NCBI RefSeq assembly: GCF_009901525.1
Contig: NZ_CP019288.1
Location: forward strand, 4,865,501-4,929,500
Direction of reading: 5' to 3'
Source: Kordia antarctica
GTDB taxonomy: Bacteria; Bacteroidota; Bacteroidia; Flavobacteriales; Flavobacteriaceae
DNA length: 64,000 nucleotides
Below the pieces are notes generated by a model. The model worked only from the letters and a program-made list of their open reading frames with translations, was not told where the DNA came from and did not search any database. Below, piece by piece: positions 27,049 to 34,381 of this stretch (its first letter is position 1; the number at the start of each line of letters is the position of its first letter). The position numbers and the translations under genes were made by a program.

Positions 27049-27723
27049 ATGCACAAATTACATTACGCAGTAATTGCACTGTTATTTTTAATTTCCACTA
27101 GAAGCGACACACATTTGCCACAAGGTTTTGTGTATGTAAAAGATCATATTCCAACTATTGAAGTAGAACTACGCTATTTGTGTTCAGATAATTTCATAGG
27201 AACACACATTGACGGTTATGAAGCTGAGAAGTGCATTTTGTCAAAATCTGCCACGTTAGCTTTAAAAAAAGTGCAAGAAGATTTGAAAAAACAAGGTTTC
27301 GGAATCAAAATTTTTGATGCGTACAGACCACAACGCGCCGTAGATCATTTTCGTCGTTGGGCAAGAGATTTGAATGATACATTAATGAAGCAAGATTATT
27401 ACCCGAATGTTGCCAAAAAAGATTTATTTCGTTTGCAATATATTGCAACACAATCGCGTCACAGTAGCGGAAGTACGGTTGATGTTTCCATTATCAATTT
27501 AGACACAAAAAAAGAACTTGATATGGGAAGTTCGTATGATTTCTTTGGAGAAATATCTTGGGTTGCGTATCAAAATTTAACCAAAACACAATTGCAAAAT
27601 CGAAAACTATTACAAGATATTATGCAAAAAAATGGTTTTCGAAACTATCCAAAAGAATGGTGGCATTTTACCTTACGTGGCGAACCGTATAGAAATCAAT
27701 ATTTTGACTTTTCGATAAAATAA
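27049..27723 (+). CDS. D-alanyl-D-alanine dipeptidase, VanX-like (M15 family)
   Basis: 224 residues from the ATG at 27049, which starts a plausible signal sequence (LHYAVIALLFLISTRSD); a GTG at 27022 would add nine residues. Zinc-site motifs of M15 peptidases: SRHSSGSTVDVSI (His...Asp), EWWHFTL (Glu/His), with FDAYRPQRAV upstream. The family cleaves D-Ala-D-Ala, either for peptidoglycan turnover or use as food. No van regulators or ligase near, so vancomycin resistance is not suggested. Confidence 0.9.
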   Translation: MHKLHYAVIALLFLISTRSDTHLPQGFVYVKDHIPTIEVELRYLCSDNFIGTHIDGYEAEKCILSKSATLALKKVQEDLKKQGFGIKIFDAYRPQRAVDHFRRWARDLNDTLMKQDYYPNVAKKDLFRLQYIATQSRHSSGSTVDVSIINLDTKKELDMGSSYDFFGEISWVAYQNLTKTQLQNRKLLQDIMQKNGFRNYPKEWWHFTLRGEPYRNQYFDFSIK

Positions 27724-27758
27724 GAGTATAACTTATTGACAATATGTTAAGTAAGGTT

Positions 27759-27767
27759 TTCCCGTAA
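27759..27767 (+). promoter_or_regulatory. Shared TTCCCGTAA motif upstream of two peptide genes
   Basis: TTCCCGTAA ends 57 bases before the 65-residue peptide ATG; an identical nonamer at 28220-28228 ends 51 bases before the peptide at 28280. In the second case the motif sits beside the perfect 14-base palindrome CGTAAAATTTTACG at 28203-28216. Candidate operator only. Confidence 0.35.
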
Positions 27768-27824
27768 GTATTCTTTGCTGAAATTTATTAGATTGGGGTA
27801 TTATTAATCTTAAACCAAAATAAT

Positions 27825-28022
27825 ATGTTACAAAATATTTTAAATTTTGAAGGTGTTCGTGAATTAAAAAAATCGGAACAAAACTCAATTAACGGCGGAA
27901 AAAAGCAATGTGGTATCAATGGAAATTGTGGTCCAGGAAACTGTTGCAATACGGCAGGTTGGTGTCAAGCATTTGGTTCGCATGGATCTACAGGCTATTT
28001 GTGTGACGGAAGTTATGTGTAA
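27825..28022 (+). CDS. Double-glycine leader peptide with hevein-like six-cysteine core
   Basis: 65 residues. The leader ends in LKKSEQNSINGG (Gly24-Gly25), the cleavage signal for C39-peptidase transporters. The core has Cys29, 35, 40, 41, 47 and 60: C-x5-C-x4-CC-x5-C, with CG at the start and GWC in the middle, very like the chitin-binding hevein fold (whose core is C-x4-CC-x5-C). Six cysteines suggest three disulfides, so oxidising export. First of six peptide genes in a row; no transporter in the window. Confidence 0.75.
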   Translation: MLQNILNFEGVRELKKSEQNSINGGKKQCGINGNCGPGNCCNTAGWCQAFGSHGSTGYLCDGSYV

Positions 28023-28076
28023 AACTTTTTAGAAATGTTCACTTTTTAATACTATTAACTTAAAAATAAATAAATT

Positions 28077-28166
28077 ATGTTAGAAAAATTTCAAGAATCT
28101 GAAATCACAAATGTAAATACAATACAAGGTGGCGTTGCGTCTACAGAATACATCATTGTGTTTTAG
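28077..28166 (+). CDS. Very short double-glycine leader peptide, 29 residues
   Basis: MLEKFQESEITNVNTIQGG followed by a ten-residue core VASTEYIIVF. The leader resembles the hevein-like peptide leader (Glu-rich helix, then hydrophobic + GG). If cut after GG it gives a free hydrophobic decapeptide; signalling peptide is one guess. No cysteine. Same strand and only 54 bases after the previous stop codon. Confidence 0.5.
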   Translation: MLEKFQESEITNVNTIQGGVASTEYIIVF

Positions 28167-28202
28167 AGTACACTCATTACTTGTTTAATTTTGAATCGGA
28201 TT

Positions 28203-28228
28203 CGTAAAATTTTACGGTGTTCCCGTAA
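28203..28228 (+). promoter_or_regulatory. 14-base palindrome plus TTCCCGTAA motif upstream of the 28280 peptide
   Basis: CGTAAAATTTTACG is a perfect palindrome, directly followed by GTGTTCCCGTAA. Position ~50-75 bases upstream of the ATG fits an operator or regulator site. Confidence 0.4.
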
Positions 28229-28279
28229 TGTAATAAGTTTTTGAAGTAGTAATTTAATTGTCTATTAATAATTTATAAT

Positions 28280-28432
28280 ATGAAAACAAACAGATTCTCA
28301 AAATTAAATTTTGCAAAACAAACCATTTCAAGACTTGATAGTACAGTAGTACTTGGAGGAGCAACACAAAGTAACCAACAAAGAACAGGTTGTCAAACAA
28401 ACTGTACAGCATGGAATCCTAAAGGTCAATAA
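28280..28432 (+). CDS. Lanthipeptide-type precursor with GG leader, 50 residues
   Basis: MKTNRFSKLNFAKQTISRLD fits the LxFxKxxISxL leader type, and ends VVLGG (Gly26-Gly27). Core ATQSNQQRTGCQTNCTAWNPKGQ has Cys38 and Cys42 and several Thr/Ser. Part of the peptide gene row; stop is 20 bases before the next ATG, so probably co-transcribed with it. Confidence 0.7.
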   Translation: MKTNRFSKLNFAKQTISRLDSTVVLGGATQSNQQRTGCQTNCTAWNPKGQ

Positions 28433-28452
28433 CCATAACTAAATCTTATATC

Positions 28453-28593
28453 ATGAAAAAAAAGAATCTAAAAAATCTCAAACTAGTTAAAGAAAACATT
28501 TCAAAACTAGAAGTAAAAGAAAGTGACAAACTAAAAGGCGGTACAGGTGGCGGTAGCTATTGCAATACCTGCTTTGATTGTTGGTTACACTAA
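28453..28593 (+). CDS. Lanthipeptide-type precursor with GG leader, 46 residues
   Basis: Leader MKKKNLKNLKLVKENISKLE and DKLKGG (Gly29-Gly30); the short core TGGGSYCNTCFDCWLH has Cys37, 40 and 43. Same leader type as the peptides at 24272 and 28723. Closed by a UUCG terminator. Confidence 0.72.
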   Translation: MKKKNLKNLKLVKENISKLEVKESDKLKGGTGGGSYCNTCFDCWLH

Positions 28594-28601
28594 TACAATA
28601 C

Positions 28602-28626
28602 AAGCGAACTTCGGTTCGCTTTTTTT
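28602..28626 (+). terminator. UUCG-loop terminator of peptide gene
   Basis: AAGCGAAC-TTCG-GTTCGCTT and seven T. Core hairpin identical to those at 24456 and 29245. Confidence 0.9.
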
Positions 28627-28722
28627 ATGCTTTTTATTTAAAATTTCAAGTTTTTTCATTTTTTTGGGTAATGAATCTTCACAATAAACCCTACTAGATA
28701 TAACTACAAAAATATATTAGAT

Positions 28723-28929
28723 ATGAAAAAGCGAAATTTAAAGAGTTTGCAATTAAACAAAAAGTCAATTTCAAACATCAATGAAACAGTAAAAGGAGGA
28801 ATTTATAGAACTGCAGGTTGTTATTCTGTTCAAATTTGCCATATAGAACCAGATACAGATCATACATTAAAACCAATTCCTGTGGATTCCTGGGGAAGTT
28901 GTCATCCATGTCAAACGATTATATGTTAA
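28723..28929 (+). CDS. Lanthipeptide-type precursor with GG leader, 68 residues
   Basis: Leader MKKRNLKSLQLNKKSISNIN, nearly the same as that of the peptide at 24272, ending ETVKGG (Gly25-Gly26). The core has Cys33, 39, 60, 63 and 68 with Ser/Thr/His-rich spacers. Own terminator at 29022. Likely substrate for a class I-type maturase in trans. Confidence 0.75.
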   Translation: MKKRNLKSLQLNKKSISNINETVKGGIYRTAGCYSVQICHIEPDTDHTLKPIPVDSWGSCHPCQTIIC

Positions 28930-29021
28930 GCTTAAATAATATCATTCATGATTTAAAATAAAAGCAGCAACAACATTAATTTTATAAAAAGGGGTTTTTA
29001 AAATTTTAATTGTTGACAAAA

Positions 29022-29050
29022 GGGCAAACGTAGGTTTGCTCTTTTTTTTG
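29022..29050 (+). terminator. Terminator of the 68-residue peptide gene
   Basis: Stem GGGCAAAC-GTAG-GTTTGCTC (one G-U) and eight T. Lies 92 bases after the stop. Confidence 0.75.
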
Positions 29051-29089
29051 TATCTTTTTGGTTATTAATTTTTTAAAACACATATAATT

Positions 29090-29239
29090 ATGATCAACAA
29101 GTTGAAAACATTCAAATTTAAGAACGCACAACAAGTTTTAGGTGGAGAAATTCATTCCATTACTGCTGAAGTTACGATCAACAAAGCAAAAAGTGCAGAC
29201 AAGCTTATGCAGAAAATGACACAATATATTTCTTCATAA
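29090..29239 (+). CDS. Double-glycine leader peptide, cysteine-free, 49 residues
   Basis: Leader MINKLKTFKFKNAQQVLGG (Gly18-Gly19), then EIHSITAEVTINKAKSADKLMQKMTQYISS, a charged helical core without cysteine. Followed by the same UUCG terminator as other peptide genes of the region. It resembles unmodified bacteriocin or signalling peptides; substrate class unknown. Confidence 0.65.
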   Translation: MINKLKTFKFKNAQQVLGGEIHSITAEVTINKAKSADKLMQKMTQYISS

Positions 29240-29244
29240 TTACA

Positions 29245-29280
29245 GAGCGAACTTCGGTTCGCTTTCTTTCTTTCTTTCAA
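29245..29280 (+). terminator. UUCG-loop terminator of the 29090 peptide gene
   Basis: GAGCGAAC-TTCG-GTTCGCTT hairpin, then a T-rich (TTTC)n tail. Confidence 0.85.
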
Positions 29281-29329
29281 TAAGTCTAAAAATCCAAGTA
29301 GTCCAACAATCTAAGAAAATCTACCCAAT

Positions 29330-30217
29330 CTACGAGTTAAACTTCAAAAATCGTCTCGCTTCTCGCTCTAGGAAAATTCGATATTTATTTGGTGGTTCAA
29401 CAGTAAACGAACACTTTTCTTTCGTTTTTGGATGTGTAAATTGAATTGAAGTTGCACACAGAAACATTCCTTTTTTATAATTTTCTTCGTCTTTTCCGTG
29501 AATCTGATCGCCAATTATTGGATGATTGATGCTTTTTAAGTGAATTCGTAATTGGTGCGTTCTTCCTGTTTTTGGAAACAATTTTACATGCGAAAGGTAT
29601 CCGTTTTGCAGCGAAGAAACTGTTTGTATCGTTTCGTATATTGTTAATGCTTCTTTTTCGGCTACAGCCGAATTGATCTCGCCGTGCAGATTTGTTTTCC
29701 CAATCACAATAGCTTCATACACTTTAGAAACTTCTTGCAATTCAAACTGTTTATATAAGTGAAATTGTGCGCTTTTGGTTTTGGCAACAATCAAAATTCC
29801 TGATGTTGGATTGTCCAAACGATGCACAGGTTTTGGAAACGGTAATTTATCTGGTGCGTGCGAAGGTTTTAAATTATGCGGTAATGCATTTTCAATGGTT
29901 TTAAAATAATTTCCGTTTGTGGGAAATCCAGCAGGTTTATTGATGATTGCAATATCATCATCTTCAAAAACCACCGAAATTGCTAGTTTGAAAATTTTCT
30001 TTGGAATTGTTGCTACTGCATAAATTTCAATTGTATCATTTTCTGAAACAAAAGTTGCCGTTGTTGCAACGTTTCCGTTAATCAAAAGAAGCTTCTTTTT
30101 AATGATTTTCTTAAGCGAACTTTTAGTTAGAACGCTTTCAAACACAGCAACATCATATTCTTGAATTCGCACAGAATTTTCAAGTTTTGGGACGATATGT
30201 GTTTCGAGTAGTTTCAA
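29330..30217 (-). CDS. RluA-family RNA pseudouridine synthase
   Basis: 295 residues from a TTG at 30217 (MKLLETHIVPKL...); the longer GTG start at 30250 lies inside a hairpin and adds only a hydrophobic run, so I prefer TTG. N-terminal S4-like domain (KKIIKKKLLLINGNVAT), catalytic motif HRLDNPTSG with the conserved Asp, then KTGRTHQLRIHLKSINHPIIGD. Converts uridine to pseudouridine in rRNA or tRNA; which site is not clear. Confidence 0.88.
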   Translation of the reverse strand: MKLLETHIVPKLENSVRIQEYDVAVFESVLTKSSLKKIIKKKLLLINGNVATTATFVSENDTIEIYAVATIPKKIFKLAISVVFEDDDIAIINKPAGFPTNGNYFKTIENALPHNLKPSHAPDKLPFPKPVHRLDNPTSGILIVAKTKSAQFHLYKQFELQEVSKVYEAIVIGKTNLHGEINSAVAEKEALTIYETIQTVSSLQNGYLSHVKLFPKTGRTHQLRIHLKSINHPIIGDQIHGKDEENYKKGMFLCATSIQFTHPKTKEKCSFTVEPPNKYRIFLEREARRFLKFNS

Positions 30218-30242
30218 AAATAATAGTTTTAGTAAAAATATG

Positions 30243-30271
30243 AAAACCACCTCGAAAGAAGTGGTTTTTTT
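30243..30271 (+). terminator. Hairpin with T-run between minus-strand genes
   Basis: AAAACCAC / GTGGTTTT arms around CTCGAAAGAA and T7 on plus; read on the minus strand the run is only four T. It lies downstream of the serine hydrolase and overlaps the upstream edge of the pseudouridine synthase, so it probably works on minus transcripts. Confidence 0.5.
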
Positions 30272-30310
30272 GTCTAACAGTCTAACAGTCTAACAGTCTA
30301 ACAGTCTAAC
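30272..30310. repeat. (GTCTAACA)~5 octamer tandem repeat
   Basis: Four full copies and a partial fifth of GTCTAACA between two minus-strand genes. Confidence 0.93.
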
Positions 30311-30322
30311 TAGTCTAAAATT

Positions 30323-31975
30323 CTACTTAATCTTCTTTCCAGGTATATTCTGTCCACCTTGATGCAATATAAGACTCTTGGGCATCTTAGTTACTTCATC
30401 AATTTGAAAAGTGATTTTTGCTTCCACAACTTTTAAGAAAAAGTTATCTTCAGATTCCGCAAAGAGTTCAAATTTAGGTTGGTTGGTAGCTTGTGCAAAA
30501 ATTTGATTTCCTTTTACATTTACTTCAATAAAAAAGGTAGGAGCTAATTCATACGTTCCAATATATTTTTTTAGAACTTCTTCTGAAAGCTGAATTTCTT
30601 TTTTGCTTTCCGCCATTTTTTTATCAGTTTCAACACCTTTTGAAACGTTAATATTACTCTTGAAAACTACTTTTTTAGGTGTTCCATCGCTGAAAATATA
30701 TTCCGCAAAACTATCTTCAAAAAAGAAACGATTCTGCGTAAGCGGGAAAATTTTAAAAGCCGCATTTCCATCCGAACGTTGACTGTACAATTGATCGTCT
30801 TTTAGCGAAACAAACCGAACAACGCCATCTTCAAATTCATAAGCGCCAACCCATTTTTGCAATTGTTCTTTGGTAAGTGTTACTTTTTTTGAAAGTTCAG
30901 GATACGGTTTTCCAATAGCAATTGCTGCAATTTTAAACGCAATTTCACTTGGCGAATTGCAATTACAATTCGTCAAAATAATTACATATGCATTTTCGCT
31001 AGGAACATAAATTCCTTGTGTTGTATAGCCGAAAATTCCGCCACCATGTTCAATAACAGGAACTTCATTTATCATATTCATTGCCCAACCGTAGCCATAA
31101 TTTATTTTATCGCCATTGTTAAGTGTGTAATTTGTAAACGCTTTCGCTAGACTTTCTTTAGAAATTAACGCATTGTTTCTAACCGCTTTATGCCACAAAT
31201 ACATATCGTCTACAGTTGACATTATGGAACCAGCCGCATACGGAATGTTCATGCTAATGTAATCTGCATTCAAATACGTTTCCTGTTTTTGATAACCAGC
31301 AGCTCTGTTTTTAACGATCGTATATTTACTTCCATATAATGAATTGTTCATCTTTAACTCGTCAAAAATTCGTTTTTGAAGAAATTCAGGATAGGGCATT
31401 CCACTTACTTTTTCAATGATATATCCTAATAATACAAATCCAGAATTGTTGTAAAGATATTGCTCACCAGGTTTAAAATCCATCGGTTCATTTTTGAAAG
31501 CATCAATCAATTCTGTTGGCGAAATATCTTTTCGAGCAAAATCTCTTAACGATGGAATTGATGTATAACTTTTAATTCCAGAAGTATGCGTGAGTAAGTG
31601 ATGCACCGTAATTTTGGTTTCTTGGGTTGGATAATCAGGAATAAACTTTGTGATTTCATCATCTAGCGAAAGCTTTCCTTCTTCTAATAACATTAAAATA
31701 CCAACGGCTGTAAATTGTTTTGTGATGGATCCGATTTCGAAAACATTTTCAGGAATCATGTCTGTATTTAATTCCAGATTCGATTTCCCAAATGCTTTTC
31801 GATATACGATTTCTCCTTCTTTGGCAATTAAAATAGTCGCTCCAGAATCGTCTGTTTTGTATTGATTGCTCATTAATTGATCAATTTTTTCTTCCATGTT
31901 TTGCGCAAATTGCACAGACGGAATTGATACGAAAAGTAGTAAAAAGAGCAGTTTTAAATTTAAGATTGGTTTCAT
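30323..31975 (-). CDS. Serine hydrolase, class C beta-lactamase/PBP4-like, with C-terminal domain
   Basis: 550 residues, secreted (signal peptide to about VQFAQN). Catalytic SITK at residues 83-86 (SxxK), YNN at 175-177 (YxN), and an EHGGGIFGY motif for the third box. The last ~170 residues form a beta-rich C-terminal part (DUF3471-like) with repeated TYELAPTFFIEV/ AYEFEDGVV patterns. Likely a periplasmic peptidase or esterase, not a proven lactamase. It stands alone and shares direction with htpG. Confidence 0.87.
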   Translation of the reverse strand: MKPILNLKLLFLLLFVSIPSVQFAQNMEEKIDQLMSNQYKTDDSGATILIAKEGEIVYRKAFGKSNLELNTDMIPENVFEIGSITKQFTAVGILMLLEEGKLSLDDEITKFIPDYPTQETKITVHHLLTHTSGIKSYTSIPSLRDFARKDISPTELIDAFKNEPMDFKPGEQYLYNNSGFVLLGYIIEKVSGMPYPEFLQKRIFDELKMNNSLYGSKYTIVKNRAAGYQKQETYLNADYISMNIPYAAGSIMSTVDDMYLWHKAVRNNALISKESLAKAFTNYTLNNGDKINYGYGWAMNMINEVPVIEHGGGIFGYTTQGIYVPSENAYVIILTNCNCNSPSEIAFKIAAIAIGKPYPELSKKVTLTKEQLQKWVGAYEFEDGVVRFVSLKDDQLYSQRSDGNAAFKIFPLTQNRFFFEDSFAEYIFSDGTPKKVVFKSNINVSKGVETDKKMAESKKEIQLSEEVLKKYIGTYELAPTFFIEVNVKGNQIFAQATNQPKFELFAESEDNFFLKVVEAKITFQIDEVTKMPKSLILHQGGQNIPGKKIK

Positions 31976-32036
31976 GTGTTGATTGTTTTTGATTTGATTG
32001 AATGAATGTTTGACGATGAAATTAATAGTTAGTTAC

Positions 32037-32067
32037 AAAAAAAGCCTCTTCATTTGAAGAGGCTTTA
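32037..32067 (-). terminator. Terminator of htpG
   Basis: Stem AAAGCCTCTTC / GAAGAGGCTTT, T-run on the minus strand, 22 bases after the htpG stop. Confidence 0.88.
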
Positions 32068-32089
32068 AGATACCAATTATTTTATAGAG

Positions 32090-33973
32090 TTATTTTATCA
32101 TCTCGTAACTACGTTTGATGAATTGTGTTAATTCTTCTCCCGTAAGTAAATTTTGAGATAGTCGTGCTAGATCTAGCGATTGCTTGATTAAGCGTTCTTG
32201 TTTCTTTTTTGTTTTAGTGCTTAGAATCTGTCCAACCAACTCATGATTTGTATTCACGATGAGGTTATACATTTCTGGGAAATTTCCAAACATTCCGCCG
32301 CCGCCAGATTGTTGCATTTCTTTCATACGACGCATAAATTCTGGTTGCGTAATCATAAATGGCGAAGCATTAGAATCCATTGCTTCTAATTGAACCGTAT
32401 ATTTATCCGCAGGAACAACTTCTGTCAAGGTAGTTTTTAACGTTTCTTTTTCTTCGTCAGAAAGTTTAGAAATTTGCTCTTCGTCTTTTTTGATTAAATT
32501 ATCAATGTGATCTGCATCAACACGTGCAAAAGAAATATTCTCTTTTGAACTTTCAAGCTTTTGAATTAAATGCGGAACAATTGGAGAATCTAGTAATAAA
32601 ACTTCGTATCCTTTATCTTTCGCAGCTTCAATATAACTGTGTTGTTGATCTTTGTTAGACGCGTATAAGATGATTGTTTTTCCATCTTTATCCGTTTGTG
32701 CATCTTTAATTTTTTCGTTTAATTCTTCGTACGTATAGTATTTTCCATCAACAGTTGGATATAATACAAATTTATCAGCTTTTTCAAAGAATTTATCTTC
32801 TGAAAGCATTCCGTATTCAATCACAATTTTGATATCATTCCATTTTGCTTCAAAATCTTCTCTATTGTTTTTGAATAAAGAACTTAATTTGTCTGCCACT
32901 TTACGTGTAATGTACGAAGCAATTTTCTTTACATTTCCATCTGCTTGTAAGTATGAACGCGAAACGTTTAGTGGAATATCTGGAGAATCAATGACACCTT
33001 TTAGCATCGTTAAAAACTCAGGTACAATTCCTTCTACATTATCTGTAACGTATACTTGATTTTGGTATAATTGAATTCTGTCTTTCTGCATATTCATATC
33101 ATTCCCAAGTTTTGGGAAATATAAAATACCAGTTAAGTTAAACGGATAATCTACATTTAAGTGAATATTGAATAAAGGCTCTTCAAATTGCGCTGGATAT
33201 AATTCTCGGTAGAATTTTTTATAATCTTCATCTTCTAAATCTGCAGGTTGTTTTGTCCACGCAGGATTTGGATTGTTGATGATATTATCAACGGTAATTG
33301 TTTCTGCTTTTGCGTCTTCTGCAGCATCTTCTGGAAGTGGTAACGTTTCTTCTTTCGTTCCAAATTTAATTGCAACAGGCATGAATTTATTATACTTTAC
33401 TAACAATTCATTGATTCTTGAATCTTCTAGGAACTCCGTAGAATCTTCAGCAATGTGTAAAATAATTTCGGTTCCACGTTCCGTTTTATCGTGTGCTTCT
33501 AGTGTAAATTGTGGCGAACCATCACATGTCCAATGTGCGGCTGGAATATCTTCATTATAGCTTTTAGAAATAATTTCTACTTTTTCCGCTACCATGAAGG
33601 CAGAATAGAAACCAAGTCCAAAATGTCCGATAATTCCTGAATCTTTGGCAGAATCTTTGTATTTTTCTAAAAATTCTTCTGCTCCTGAAAAAGCAACTTG
33701 ATTGATATATTTTTCAATTTCGTCCGCAGACATTCCAATTCCTTGGTCAATAATGTGCAGTTTTTTTCCTTCTTTATCTACTTTAATTTCGATGACTGGA
33801 TTTCCGTATTCAACGCTTGTTTCACCAATAGTTGTTAAATGCTTAAGCTTTAGCGTAGCATCAGTAGCGTTAGAAATAATTTCTCTTAAAAAGATTTCGT
33901 GATCGCTGTATAAAAACTTCTTAATTAAAGGAAAAATATTTTCTACAGATACATTAATATTTCCTGTTGCCAT
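32090..33973 (-). CDS. htpG: Molecular chaperone HtpG (Hsp90)
   Basis: 627 residues. GHKL ATPase motifs in order: EIISNATDAT, DQGIGMSADE, GHFGLGFYSAFMVA, TERGTEIILH; then the middle domain (FNIHLNVDYPFNLTGILYFPK, VPEFLTMLKGVIDSPDIPLNVSR) and a C-terminal dimerisation domain. ATP-dependent folding helper of the cytoplasm. Own terminator. Upstream 400-base gap has no gene. Confidence 0.97.
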   Translation of the reverse strand: MATGNINVSVENIFPLIKKFLYSDHEIFLREIISNATDATLKLKHLTTIGETSVEYGNPVIEIKVDKEGKKLHIIDQGIGMSADEIEKYINQVAFSGAEEFLEKYKDSAKDSGIIGHFGLGFYSAFMVAEKVEIISKSYNEDIPAAHWTCDGSPQFTLEAHDKTERGTEIILHIAEDSTEFLEDSRINELLVKYNKFMPVAIKFGTKEETLPLPEDAAEDAKAETITVDNIINNPNPAWTKQPADLEDEDYKKFYRELYPAQFEEPLFNIHLNVDYPFNLTGILYFPKLGNDMNMQKDRIQLYQNQVYVTDNVEGIVPEFLTMLKGVIDSPDIPLNVSRSYLQADGNVKKIASYITRKVADKLSSLFKNNREDFEAKWNDIKIVIEYGMLSEDKFFEKADKFVLYPTVDGKYYTYEELNEKIKDAQTDKDGKTIILYASNKDQQHSYIEAAKDKGYEVLLLDSPIVPHLIQKLESSKENISFARVDADHIDNLIKKDEEQISKLSDEEKETLKTTLTEVVPADKYTVQLEAMDSNASPFMITQPEFMRRMKEMQQSGGGGMFGNFPEMYNLIVNTNHELVGQILSTKTKKKQERLIKQSLDLARLSQNLLTGEELTQFIKRSYEMIK

Positions 33974-34381
33974 TTGTTATCTTTTTAGTTTATAAATAAA
34001 AATTTGTATTGTTTGATGAGTTTCATTTCAAAAAAAATACCAATTTCACACAAGTGACAAGATGACATAATACGTGTCAAAATCATTTATTTTGAAATTA
34101 AACAATATTTCTTGTAAGGAATCAATAATCATTTCGATATATCATATATCTGATTAAGGATAGAAATTGCTAAGAAAAAGAATAATTCCTTAATCAATTG
34201 TTTATTTATTGGTTAGGTTGTTTTAAAGCACATTTATTTAAAAATAAATGTGCTTTTTCGTTTAAGTGCATTCATTTCATTAAAAGATATAATTATTAAT
34301 GCTTAATATTGTCTTTCAATTTTTTAAGAATTTGTAAATTTATAGTGCGATTTCGCATTGAAAATTAAAAATCAATACTTT
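33974..34381 (+). ncRNA. Intergenic gap with possible plus-strand RNA ending at 34258
   Basis: Between divergent htpG and fabH lies a plus-strand terminator-like hairpin at 34225-34258 (AAAGCACATTTATTT / ATAAATGTGCTTTTT) with no plus-strand gene before it. Just upstream, TTGGTTAGGTTGTTTTAAAG resembles the same region of the candidate small RNA at 26266. TAAGGAAT (34116-34123) and ATTCCTTA (about 34185-34192) could also pair. The RNA start cannot be placed, so extent is not given with certainty. Confidence 0.35.

Noticed and set aside
27049-27723. Vancomycin-resistance role for the VanX-like dipeptidase
   Set aside because: No VanS/R, ligase or VanH neighbours; housekeeping D-Ala-D-Ala turnover is more likely.
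30218-30250. GTG start for the RluA-family gene
   Set aside because: Lies within a hairpin with T-run; the TTG at 30217 gives a normal family N-terminus.
34150-34175. A sigma-54 site (GGATAGAAATTGC) before the second candidate RNA
   Set aside because: The GG-to-GC distance is one base short of the required ten-base spacing.
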